From Podospora pseudocomata (lineage: Eukaryota; Ascomycota; Sordariomycetes; Sordariales; Podosporaceae), in the NCBI RefSeq assembly GCF_035222375.1, contig NC_085891.1, positions 496,001-560,000 on the forward strand: 64,000 bases of DNA, read 5' to 3'. Position numbers and translations under genes: made by a program. Each line of letters opens with the position of its first letter. The stretch's first letter is position 1. Positions 55,195-64,000 of the stretch are shown here, piece after piece. The notes below the pieces were generated by a model, which saw only the letters and a list, made by a program, of their open reading frames with translations, was not told the DNA's origin and did no database searches.

Positions 55195-55798
55195 TCGACT
55201 TTGTTCTGGAAGCAGATCGAAGGACACCCTTCCGCCGCCTTCGCTTGCGGCTGATGTTTGAAAGCCGGACCTTGCCGCCAAGCCGAGGATATCGTGTCTG
55301 CCATGCACATCTCAAACAACTCACCGTTGGGGGGGAGGGGGGGAGGGGTGGTCAAGAACGAGCCGATAAATCCGACCTTCAACAAAGAAACAGCGAAGAA
55401 TTTGCAACAACATCGTCATCACGGCCTGGATGGAGACACGCCGAACCCGGAATGCGTATATTGCTTTAATATCGGAGCGGACGGAGGTCCCACCCGCCAG
55501 GTCAGGGCGAGGTTCTAGAAAGGAATTGGTTGTTCTCTGCAGGAACGCCTCATATCGAGGCAATATGTGCAAATTACCGCAGCATCCTCATCTTCTCTAT
55601 AGCCCGGTTTGCCTCTTCTGCCAAGGTTCATTGCAAGAAAGTCTGATAGGATGCTACAACGTTGGCGCAGCTGTGTAAGCGCCCGCAGACTGAATATATC
55701 GTCACATGGCCAACGGGAAACAACAGCCATTGCAATATCGGAATCTGGACATGGACGATTTCCACTTCCGTTCTTGGACCCGAGCACTCGCCGCTTTA

Positions 55799-55886
55799 AC
55801 CTGAGCAGGGATGAGTAAAGCCCTAAGCAAGACCTGAGCAGGGTGAGCAAACTCTGAGTACAGTGAGCAAACCCTGAGCACGGTGC
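55799..55886 (+). repeat. Degenerate TGAGCA minisatellite, block A
   Basis: Imperfect tandem units of about 10-20 bp built on CCTGAGCA and GTGAGCAAA. The same unit recurs at 56680-56985 (same orientation) and 62835-62998 (inverted). Confidence 0.65.
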
Positions 55887-56369
55887 AATTTCACCTTGGA
55901 CGCACCTCTAACTACAACTCTCGCAAAGCAATCTGCCAGGTGTGGACTCGATAAATAACTTTAAGCCGCTGTCAGCAAATCCCACCCCGTCCGGTGACCG
56001 GCCACACCACAGCCATCCCACGAAACCCCCGCTGCCAACCACACGAATCTGCCCCGCCGCGCCTCCCGGTGCTGCGCCGAGAGTGCCGCCAAGGGACATA
56101 AGCGGGAATAAACCCGTTTCTCTTTTTACGGACTCTGGTGCTATAGCTGGGCCATATAACAAAGGAAACGGCGTAGAGGAGAGGGTAGGTCTGCCCTTGT
56201 GCGATTCTTCGCCATGAGCTGACACAGACACTATCTCATATACCACTACGACAGACCCTGATAAGCCAAACCTCGTTCCGGTCCCCAAATCTCAGGCGCA
56301 CAGCACCGAATCTTCTCTAGCGGGTCCAGTTCAGTCGAGCGAGCCACCCACGTTTCGTCGGCCAAATAA

Positions 56370-56700
56370 AAGTCAATTTTAACGCTAAGAAGATTTGCGG
56401 ATACTTAACGCAGCATATCCCCGAAGAGATCGAGTTCAACAGGGACAATAAGCAATATATCTCATATGTCTTTTCAATTAGTATCCAGTATAGACTAAAC
56501 GTAATGCGTCTTAACTATACATTCTGTATGATATTAAAGATACTAGGTTAGGTTAGTATATAAAATAGGTTTGATATTTTAGATACGAAGTTAAGCTACT
56601 AAAGTACGAAGTTTCGTGAGAGAATACTTTTAAAGGAGTCCTGGACTAGCGTTATGAAATAAGCTTATAAGAGTACCATTAGTAGTAAGTAAGTAAACCA
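56370..56700. other. AT-rich, RIP-like block
   Basis: About 330 bp with dense TA and few GC-rich words, abruptly different from neighbouring DNA and directly left of repeat block B. This fits a relic repeat mutated by repeat-induced point mutation. No coding frame. Confidence 0.5.
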
Positions 56701-56985
56701 TTAGTAAGGTAAGCAGACAATGAGTAACCCAGAGCAGCCTTAAGTACGGTAAGCAAACTCTAAGCAATCCATAAGCAAGGTAAATAGACTCTGAACAGTC
56801 CATGAGCGAGGTAAGTAGACCCTGAGCAGACCCTGAATAAAGTGAGCAGACCCTGAGCAGTCCCTGAGCGAGATGAGCAGTCCGGAGCCGAAGATGAACC
56901 GGTCCTGATCTCCAACTAATTCAGGACAGATAAAGCGGCGAGAAGTCAAGTGGCGAATTGTGTCCAGATTCCGGTGGTACAACAA
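56680..56985 (+). repeat. Dispersed repeat with internal TGAGCA minisatellite, copy B
   Basis: Left part: imperfect units such as GTAAGCAGACAATGAG and CCTGAGCAGACCCTGA. Right part: non-tandem sequence containing GATAAAGCGGCGAGAAGTCA, then AGTGGCGAATTGTG and ATTCCGG. The reverse complement of 62835-62998 contains GATAAAGTGGCGAGAAGTCA, CGTGGCAAATTATG and ATTCCGG in the same order. The two loci are therefore diverged copies of one element, differing mostly by transitions. Confidence 0.7.
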
Positions 56986-58167
56986 AATGTGTTGAACAAG
57001 TCTGTCACGGAGCCGCAAAGTCGGTACTTTGAATTTATCCCCATCCCCAGTCTCATGCACACGTTGTCGGGTGACGCCCCTCGTGCGAGCTGCTTGTGAG
57101 CCTGCATTCTCGCTCACCAGCCGCCTTCGAGAAATGTTCTACTTCAACAATAGAGTTACTATTGTAGCTGGCCAAGGCGGGTGGCTAGTGATACAGTTGC
57201 CTCTTGAGGTTGCTATGGACAATGAGCCTGAATTTGAACTGGACATCATGGGCAGCAATACCTCACTCCCATCCCGCGATGATACCAAACCTCAGTCGAC
57301 AACACCACTCTAGCGCGGCTCTCCCAACTCGTGATTCGGGAAATTGGAGCTGTCACCGACTCGCACGCCGTCGACCGTCAGGAAAGGCCCACAGGAACTG
57401 TGTTGTACGCAGTAGTGTCAAGGTGAACGGGAAGGGGTACTCCGGGCCCAATGCGGAAGGCATACGCCGTCTTATGCCGAATAACACCAGACCAGGTTGG
57501 TGGAACCTTGGCGTAATACAACCTTGACGAGAATCGCTACCGCTTCTAGGGCTGTAAAGTACGGTAGTCGCCATGCGGGCTGCGGGGAGGCACGTGGAAA
57601 ACTTGGTCGAACCCACCCCGTCCCCGGATCCCGTTCTGGGGAGCCTTGTCCCTGTTCCCCGCATTTTGCTGGTTTTCGCCCGAGCGTGGCAGGGCTTGAG
57701 GTTCCAAAGAAGGTTCTCACCTGTGAGCCTCCCACTGTCTCTTGCTGTTGGGCATAGGACGGCTAATGTCTTGACTGTGACACTGTAATTCAGCCGAAAG
57801 CCATCAAACCCCACAGAGTTACTAAATCTCGGCTTCTTTTGTTCCATGGCCAATGCTAGTTCGGGTTCTCGCCGAAGCACGGATGCTTCCATTGTTCGTT
57901 GTCACGTTATGCTGGACGCCACGCCGTGACAATGGACCAGAACCAAACGACACAGGCATGGTAGCTCTCGAAGAGAGATAGCTGCGGACAGGACCAGATG
58001 GCCGAGAAGCATGAGGTTGATCTGGAGGATCCACCGGGGTCAGAAGAGGATAAAAGATGGCTGATCGCCCTTCCAGAGGTGAAAGATCTCGGGTAGTCAG
58101 TCGTCAAGGAGCCAGCAGGAGGATATCTCACTTCATAGAGTTGGGTATACCGAATCTCACGATCAAG

Positions 58168-59453
58168 ATGCACTCCCGCAACGTCCTCGCCGCCGCCGTG
58201 GCGTTGGCTGGCGCCCCGAGCGTCCATGCCGTCCTTCGATTCTCGTGCTCAGAGCTTGTGACCGAGCGTCTCGATCCGTACGTCTTTTTTCGGACCAGCC
58301 ATGAGCAGGTTGAGTGCTAACAGGTCATGACAGCCTCGTCTTCCCAGGTGCTATGCAGTCTCCTCACGTCCACCAGATCGTCGGTGGCAACATGTTCAAC
58401 GTGACCATGGACCCCAACAGACACAACATTGGCGAGGAGGCCACCTGCACAACCTGCACCTTCTCTGAGGATTTCTCCAACTACTGGACGGCCATCCTTT
58501 ACTTCCGTGCCCGCAACGGCACCTTGATCCGGGTCCCGCAGCGGCCCAACATTGACTTTGACGGTGCCCGTGGCGGCGGTATGACCGTCTACTACACGGC
58601 CACCTATCAAAACCACAAGCCCACCGCCTTCCAGCCCGGCTTCCGCATGATTGTCGGTAACCCCATGTACCGCACCCAGGCCGAGGCGTCTCGCTACCGC
58701 CAGATGACCTTCACCTGCCTCGAGACCCTCTCGACCCGCACCGGTGAGACCACCGAGATGCCCAAGCAGCCCTGCAGAGAAGGCATCATGTCCAACGTCC
58801 GCTTCCCCACATGCTGGGACGGCAAGACTCTCGACCCCCCCGATCACTCCTCCCACGTCGCCTACCCCAGCAGCGGGACCTTTGAGTCAGGCGGCCCCTG
58901 CCCCGCCTCCCACCCCGTCCGCATCCCCCAGCTCTTTTACGAGGTCCTCTGGGACACCCGCCGCTTCAACGACCGCAGCCTCTGGCCCGAGGACGGCTCC
59001 CAGCCGTTTGTCTGGTCGTACGGCGACTACACCGGCTACGGCACCCACGGCGATTACGTCTTTGGGTGGAAGGGCGACTCTCTCCAGCGTGCCATGGATG
59101 CCAACTGCGACTTTTACTGCCCTCAGCTCAAGACGCAGAGCATTGCTACTGGTAACCAGTGCAGACAGAACCAGAAGGTGGCCGAGAACATTGACGGGCC
59201 GTTTGATCGTTTGCCTGGGAATGTGGAGATTACCGGGCCTCAGCCTGGGGCTTCCAACCCTAATCCTGGGAACGGCGGCGGTAGTACTCAGACTCCTGTG
59301 CAGCCTACTCCTGTGCCCAACCCTGGGAATGGTGGCGGCTGCAGTGTTCAGAAGTGGGGACAGTGCGGTGGTCAGGGGTGGAGCGGGTGCACTGTTTGCG
59401 CTTCGGGGTCGACTTGCCGGGCGCAGAACCAGTGGTATTCTCAGTGCTTGTAA
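58168..59453 (+). CDS. Secreted DUF1996 protein with C-terminal CBM1 cellulose-binding domain
   Basis: Two exons, 58168-58277 and 58334-59453, with a 56-bp intron (GTACGT, GCTAAC, GACAG) that joins LTERLDP-type sequence VTERLDP|LVFPGAM; 409 residues. The signal peptide is [19 protein letters not shown] then HA. The DUF1996 domain (about 20-320) includes [14 protein letters not shown], TYYxxPNF-type blocks, [18 protein letters not shown] and [12 protein letters not shown] Gly/Pro/Asn/Thr-rich linker (about 325-370) leads to a fungal CBM1 ([17 protein letters not shown], then YSQCL) at the very end. CBM1 tethers enzymes to cellulose. DUF1996 has no agreed activity, but its pairing with CBM1 points to a role on plant cell-wall material. 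It converges with the laccase gene. Confidence 0.92.
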
Positions 59454-59669
59454 GGGGGTTGTTGTTGAGGGAGAGGATGATCAGGGGGGATGAGGAGGGG
59501 AAGAGAGAGATTTATTGTAAATAGTACCTTGTGTGTCGTACATAATAAACCTTGAAAAGATGGAAACTTGCATACAGTCATCCATCATCACGATGATGGC
59601 TTCCATATCCAACCAGGTTGTTGTTGAAACTCACCTCCCTCACTCACCTTTGTCCCACCATCGGAAAAA

Positions 59670-61936
59670 TCAAATCCCAGAATCGGTCTGCACGATCGGA
59701 TCCCTGTTGTCCCACCTCCTCCAGCTCTCACACCCCAACTGCACGGGCAGCAAATCCCCGTTGTAACCGGGTATCTCCCTCGGCCTGACCACAAGCTGCA
59801 GTGCCAGCCCTGTTTTTTTGTCAGCCTCAAACAAAAACAAAAAAAAACAGAAGGGGGGTTAACTGACCAGAACTAGCATGCCAAGCAATATGGCAATGCA
59901 TCAACCACGCCCCCGGATTATCTGGCTTAAACGCCAGAGCAAGATACCCGCCACTGGGCAACAGCGCTGTATCCCGTCTGGCAGGGTTATTAAATTTAAA
60001 GTCCCTGGGAGAGTTGACTGGATCGTAAGGTTTCCAGTCCTGGTTGAGGATTACAAAATCAGAGCCGTGGAGGTGGATGGGGTGCCCGGTGGGGATGGCG
60101 GTGAAGTTGGGGTCTGGGTTGAAGAGGAAGGAGCCGTCTACGATTAGGTAGACGAAGCCGTAGGATTGTTCGACTTTGACAAGTGTCAGCTAGGTTGGTT
60201 GGGTTGGGTGAGGGAAACGGGTGTTCAAATGTGGTAGGGTAAAAGCAGAACTTACATCTGGTGATGGAAGAAAACGGCGGGTTGGTAAACGGGTCGAGGA
60301 TGGTCGGCATGCTGAAATTCACCCAGAGTGGTTGGGAAGTCGGGCTGTTGGCTAGGAGCCAGTGTTTGAAGGGCAGTTGGGGGTATAAATCCGGGTTGGC
60401 GTTCTTTTCATACCCGGCCGTGAATGACCCGCGGGAGACGTCGTTGGTAGGTTTGGCGGACACCTCCCAGGGGACGATGGGGACGAGGCGGTCTTGGCTG
60501 ATGTGGGATTCGTCGATGCAAGTGTCGTTTACGCCTTTGTGCTTGACCGAGGTTGAGTCGGGGTAGGGGAGCTTGGGGGCGTCTTCGTAGGCGATGAAGG
60601 AGGTTGTCTCTTTGACCTGGGTGAACTCGCCTTTTTGGTTCTTGCGGAAGGCGCTGCAGCCGGCTGCGGGGGTGGTGCGCATCCAGTAGAGGCTAGGCTC
60701 TTGGTTGGCTTCTACCACGACGGTGTAGCGCTGACCTGGGAGAAGGTTAGTAGTTGTCTGGTTAAGGAGGAGGTTAGGTATGCACCAATGCCCAGCAAAA
60801 GAGAGGTTGTGGTGTAAGGCTTGATGGCGACCAAGTCACTGGCTATCACAGTCATGGTGTGGTTATCGATGGAAAAGACAAAGCTTGATGCAGCGGATCC
60901 GTTGATCAGTCTCAGCAGATGTTTTTTGCCTGGTTTAAACATGGTCTTGAAGTAGTTGTTCGTCCATTTCCCATTGGATTGTTTGAAGGCTCCGATGCCG
61001 TTAACGACAATGTTGTCGGCCTTGGGAGGGGTCTCGTTGCCGCAGTCGTAGGCCTCACAGTTGAAGGCGGCAAACGAAGTGTTGTAGAGCCAGTCAGCGA
61101 CCATGATGGGACCATTGTCGATATCCCACTCGGCACTAGTTGGGCCGTGAATAATGAGTGGACCAGCCACGCCGTCGGGATATTGAAGAGAATAGTGTGA
61201 GTGATACCAGGTATGTCCGTACTGCCTCGCTCGGAACTCGTACGTGTATTCCTCGCCATACGCGATTGGACATTGAGTGACACCGTTGACGCCGTCCATG
61301 TCGTTGCTGTAAAGCTGACGGAGGCCGTGCCAGTGGATGGTAGTCCCATTGTCGCGATACTTGTTTCTGACATGGACGACAATCTTATCACCCCAGCAGG
61401 CCTCAATGATGGGGCCTGGATAGGTGCCGTTCAGCGCTACTCCGTTGATCTTGGGTTGACCATCGGGCCTAAGATCAGCTTGGTCGACGGTGAGCCAGTA
61501 CTATTGAGCACGTTAGCAATTATATCATGGCCAATGCAGAACACAAGATATCAACTTGCCTCTCGTGTTATGCCAAAGGGGGTTGTAACTTCGTCTGTAC
61601 AATCATGAGCAACTGCAGTGTCAACAAGGGGCTGGATGTGGAAGATATACAATCATCATTGATGTCGTAGTCTTTGAACTTTACACGTCTCTGCCAGCAT
61701 GTCCTGGAGACATTATTGCATGGCTTGTACCCATTGTATCTGAGAGCGGGATAGACACAGTCTCTAACTGGATCGATCCGTGGACTGTAGGCGCCTGCAA
61801 AGTCGGCCGCGCTGTATGTCGCGGGGGGAGTAGGAACGAACAGAGGCTGTTGAGGTGAAAAGAGGGCATCGAAAGGAGAAAACGAGGTGAAAGCAGCATG
61901 GCTGAGGAAGTCAAGACATGCTTTGAGGAAACCCAT
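59670..61936 (-). CDS. Laccase-type multicopper oxidase (AA1)
   Basis: Six exons: 61651-61936, 61560-61594, 60786-61500, 60256-60735, 59868-60173 and 59670-59809; 653 residues. All four copper blocks are present: HWHG (163-166), HTWYHSH (203-209), HPIHLHG (536-542) and [12 protein letters not shown] (598-609). They bind the type 1 and trinuclear coppers; Leu609 at the axial position is usual for ascomycete laccases. The C-terminus is DSGI, the ascomycete C-terminal plug type. Laccases oxidise phenols at the expense of oxygen and may act on lignin, pigments or toxins. The first 45 residues are hydrophobic but not a classical signal peptide. Intron 2 is GC-AG (GCAAGT...AATAG). Exon 2 is only 35 bp. 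Confidence 0.9.
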
Positions 61937-62834
61937 CTTGTAAGAGTCAAGATGAGAGTTGTCCGGGTCGCTCTTCTGTCTACCATAAGGATTCCACCCT
62001 CACTTAAGTGCAGGCATGTAGGGCCTGATGTAGCCCAGCCATCCGTCAACCCCTCATTTTTGGCGATAATCGGCCGGAATTTGAAGCGCCTTCCAGCTGC
62101 GTCTAGAGCGAATCACAACTGATAAAGCTATGCCATGATGATCCTTCTGGCTTGACTGTGCATGAAGAACGTGGTGTTATCGTTTGCGGTTGACGCGCCT
62201 TTGTTCATCTTTAATTCGTTGTCATGGTGTGAAATGGCAGTCCATGCAAGCCGTGTCGAGGATGTTGTGTGCATCTGTCTGAAAGTGGAAGCTATCGACA
62301 TCGAGGGACAGCTGAGTTGAGGGTAGGGAGGAGCTGAGGCGGGTGGCGGCCAGTCAAAAGCGATGGTGGTTCTGTAAGAGAGGTAGGGTTTGGCCAATGC
62401 TGTGAGATACCACATCACCCACTTCTAACTCTTGACAGGAGGAGAAGAAAGTGCTGATAGTCGGCATCGTGCAGGAGGTTACATTTGTCCTACCGACTCC
62501 GACTCGAATGACCGGTTTCGGCCCGGTGTTCGGGTATTGCGTTTCCAATGAAGGTTTTATGCCCAGCGAGAAAACATTGTGTGGTGTTGGTTAACTTCTT
62601 TGATGTTGCATTACAAAGCAATACACCCACTTGGTCGAAGCACAAAGTCTTTATCCACCACCATCAAGCTTTTCAACCCCGACAGCGCAGAATCTGACAG
62701 CTTTGACAATCATTCAATCTCTGTTGACTCGGCCTTATCATCTTCGTTGCAGTTAGTTCCGGATGCAAGACCATGATTACAAATGCGATGCAGCAAGTCG
62801 TTACCCTCGACTCGCTTCGTCATACCTGTAACAA

Positions 62835-62998
62835 TACCGGAATGTGTTCATAATTTGCCACGTGACTTCTCGCCACTTTATCCAAACTAAATCAGGCGGA
62901 GCGGCTCATCTGCGACTCCAGTCTGCTCACCTTGCTCAGGGATTGCTCAGGGTCTGCTCACCTTGCTCATGTATTGCTCAGGATTTGCTCACCCTCCT
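62835..62998 (-). repeat. Dispersed repeat with internal TGAGCA minisatellite, copy C
   Basis: The reverse complement matches copy B at 56680-56985: shared TGAGCAGACCCTGAGCA, then GGAGTCGCAGATGAGCCG, then GATAAAGTGGCGAGAAGTCA and ATTCCGG. It lies in opposite orientation to copies A and B, about 6 kb away on the other side of the DUF1996-laccase pair. Confidence 0.7.
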
Positions 62999-63187
62999 CC
63001 GAAAGTGCGCTCTCAAGAATTGTCAATTTGTGCCTAGCAGCCTGAACTCCTCCTTACTCAACATCAAACATGTGCTAGCTCATCTTAACTTAATGTCTCT
63101 ACCAATATGCAGATTGTAAGCTACGTCTTGCTTTTACACTGCTGTAAGGAGAATTAGCTGCTGGAGCGGTGAGGTAGAAACACTGAA

Positions 63188-63440
63188 GCCGGTTTTGGAG
63201 TCGTTCGACTCAGGATATTGAAGGTTATGACAAGGGCCTTTGCCAGAGCCGAAAACAGCTTCTTGATGTAGCTAGTATGCGGGGCCAGTCTACAAAATGA
63301 AAATTATGTGTTCGTCTAATATCTATAATTCAAACCGCTGGCTGGAGCCGATTTTGGAGTCGTTCGACACTGCAGGTATTGAAAGTGCCAGAAACAGCTC
63401 CTTGATGTAGCTAGTGCGGAGCTAGTCTACAAAATGAAAA
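63188..63440 (+). repeat. Direct duplication of about 95-115 bp
   Basis: Copy 1 is at 63188-63303 and copy 2 at 63347-63440. Both begin GCCG(G/A)TTTTGGAGTCG, both contain CTTGATGTAGCTAGT, and both end AGTCTACAAAATGAAAA. Copy 2 lacks about 20 bp from the middle. Noncoding. Confidence 0.85.
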
Positions 63441-64000
63441 AATCTGCTTCATTTAAATAGCAAAGGGGTGGGCATTGCAAACTACGACTGCAGGGCCAGT
63501 GTTTGTTCCCATCACTGGTCTCAGGGGGCCGAGAATATATGCAACAATGGCTATATTCTTAGCCCTAGACCTGAGTGCGGATGTAGGAGTCTTGCAAGTA
63601 ATCAAGACATTTTCCGTCTGCATATCTACCTGCCTGTAGGGGATGTTGGCCGGTGTCCCAAACCCAACCTAGCGAGGGTAATCTCCGTTGCCACCTAAAA
63701 CCGTATACTGTACGCTTGTGACAACGGCATGAGGAAGGTCGAGAGGAGGCTGTATCTACTCATTGTCTTGTCTATCTAGGCTACGTAACTATAAATGGCC
63801 AGCATTTCTCTTCAGATCTCTTTTTTTCCTTGCTCCTCCCACTCTCTACAATTCCCCTCTACGTTTTTATCTTCTGGCATTGTCTAAGAACTCAGAGGAG
63901 CGTCTCATATCCTTCTACTCTATCTATCTACACATTTTGAACTTCCCAAATGATCGCTCAAAATGAACGCAAGCAGCAAATCTAACAAAGGTGGCTGAGC

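Larger units (their letters stand above)
55195..58167. other. Gene-poor, partly AT-rich and repetitive region (3 kb)
   Basis: No supported gene. It contains two blocks of degenerate TGAGCA-type repeats (55799-55886 and 56680-56985) and a strongly AT-rich stretch with many TA dinucleotides (about 56370-56700), typical of old repeats hit by repeat-induced point mutation. The right end is the promoter of the DUF1996 gene, with a GATAAAAG motif near 58048. Confidence 0.6.
61937..64000. other. Gene-poor right end with repeats
   Basis: About 2 kb without a supported gene. It holds the laccase promoter, an inverted copy of the dispersed TGAGCA repeat (62835-62998), a direct duplication at 63188-63440, and pyrimidine-rich DNA at 63800-63960. 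The last bases may precede a gene beyond the window; an ATG occurs at 63963 in TCAAAATGAACGC. Confidence 0.5.

Noticed and set aside
1-64000. CRISPR arrays, rRNA genes, LTR retroelements or a large cargo-carrying transposon
   Set aside because: No regular spacer-repeat arrays, rRNA sequence, reverse-transcriptase or integrase motifs, long terminal repeats, or tyrosine-recombinase gene were seen.

Overview
The window is nuclear DNA of a filamentous ascomycete, almost certainly a Podospora species or a very close relative (Sordariales). Genes carry short introns of about 49-174 bp with CTRAC-like branch sites. Duplicated DNA differs mostly by C/T and G/A transitions, as expected of repeat-induced point mutation. 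A HET-NACHT-WD40 gene at 25.2-28.8 kb closely resembles, from memory, the het-e/het-d/het-r (HNWD) family of Podospora anserina. All exon structures were worked out by eye from splice signals, reading-frame continuity and family motifs; none was checked against a database.

Layout. 0-2.9 kb is gene-poor, with one possible gene relic. 2.9-24.3 kb carries housekeeping and secreted-protein genes: a Lys/Glu-rich protein, a DUF1308 protein, tRNA-Ser(UGA), a relic of a large protein, a Cys-rich CxxC protein, an FSH1 serine hydrolase, a nucleotide-sugar transporter, the GPI-anchor enzyme PIG-L/GPI12, a GT32 mannosyltransferase, a small repeat-motif protein, two small secreted Cys-rich proteins and a small putative mitochondrial membrane protein.

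22.7-32.3 kb is an NLR cluster. A lipase-like/NACHT NLR (3' truncated at 29.9 kb) and an ankyrin fragment (5' truncated at 24.25 kb) lie on the same strand and look like two halves of one gene. They are separated by about 5.65 kb that contains the complete HNWD gene. The ankyrin half was then hit by a 352-bp MITE-like element that replaced its C-terminus; a second, target-site-flanked copy of the MITE lies at 11.0 kb.

33-55 kb returns to ordinary genes: Ap4A phosphorylase, a probable Myb-like transcription factor, an NAD(P)-dependent reductase, a tautomerase, a FIT/Scs3 lipid-droplet protein, a secreted GH55 beta-1,3-glucanase, an F-box/WD40 protein, a small hypothetical protein and an epoxide hydrolase. 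55.2-58.1 kb and 62-64 kb are gene-poor, AT-rich in part, and share a dispersed minisatellite-like repeat. Between them are a convergent pair of lignocellulose-related secreted proteins: a DUF1996 protein with a CBM1 cellulose-binding tail, and a laccase-type multicopper oxidase with a GC-AG intron.

The most unusual content is the nested NLR arrangement and the MITE family.
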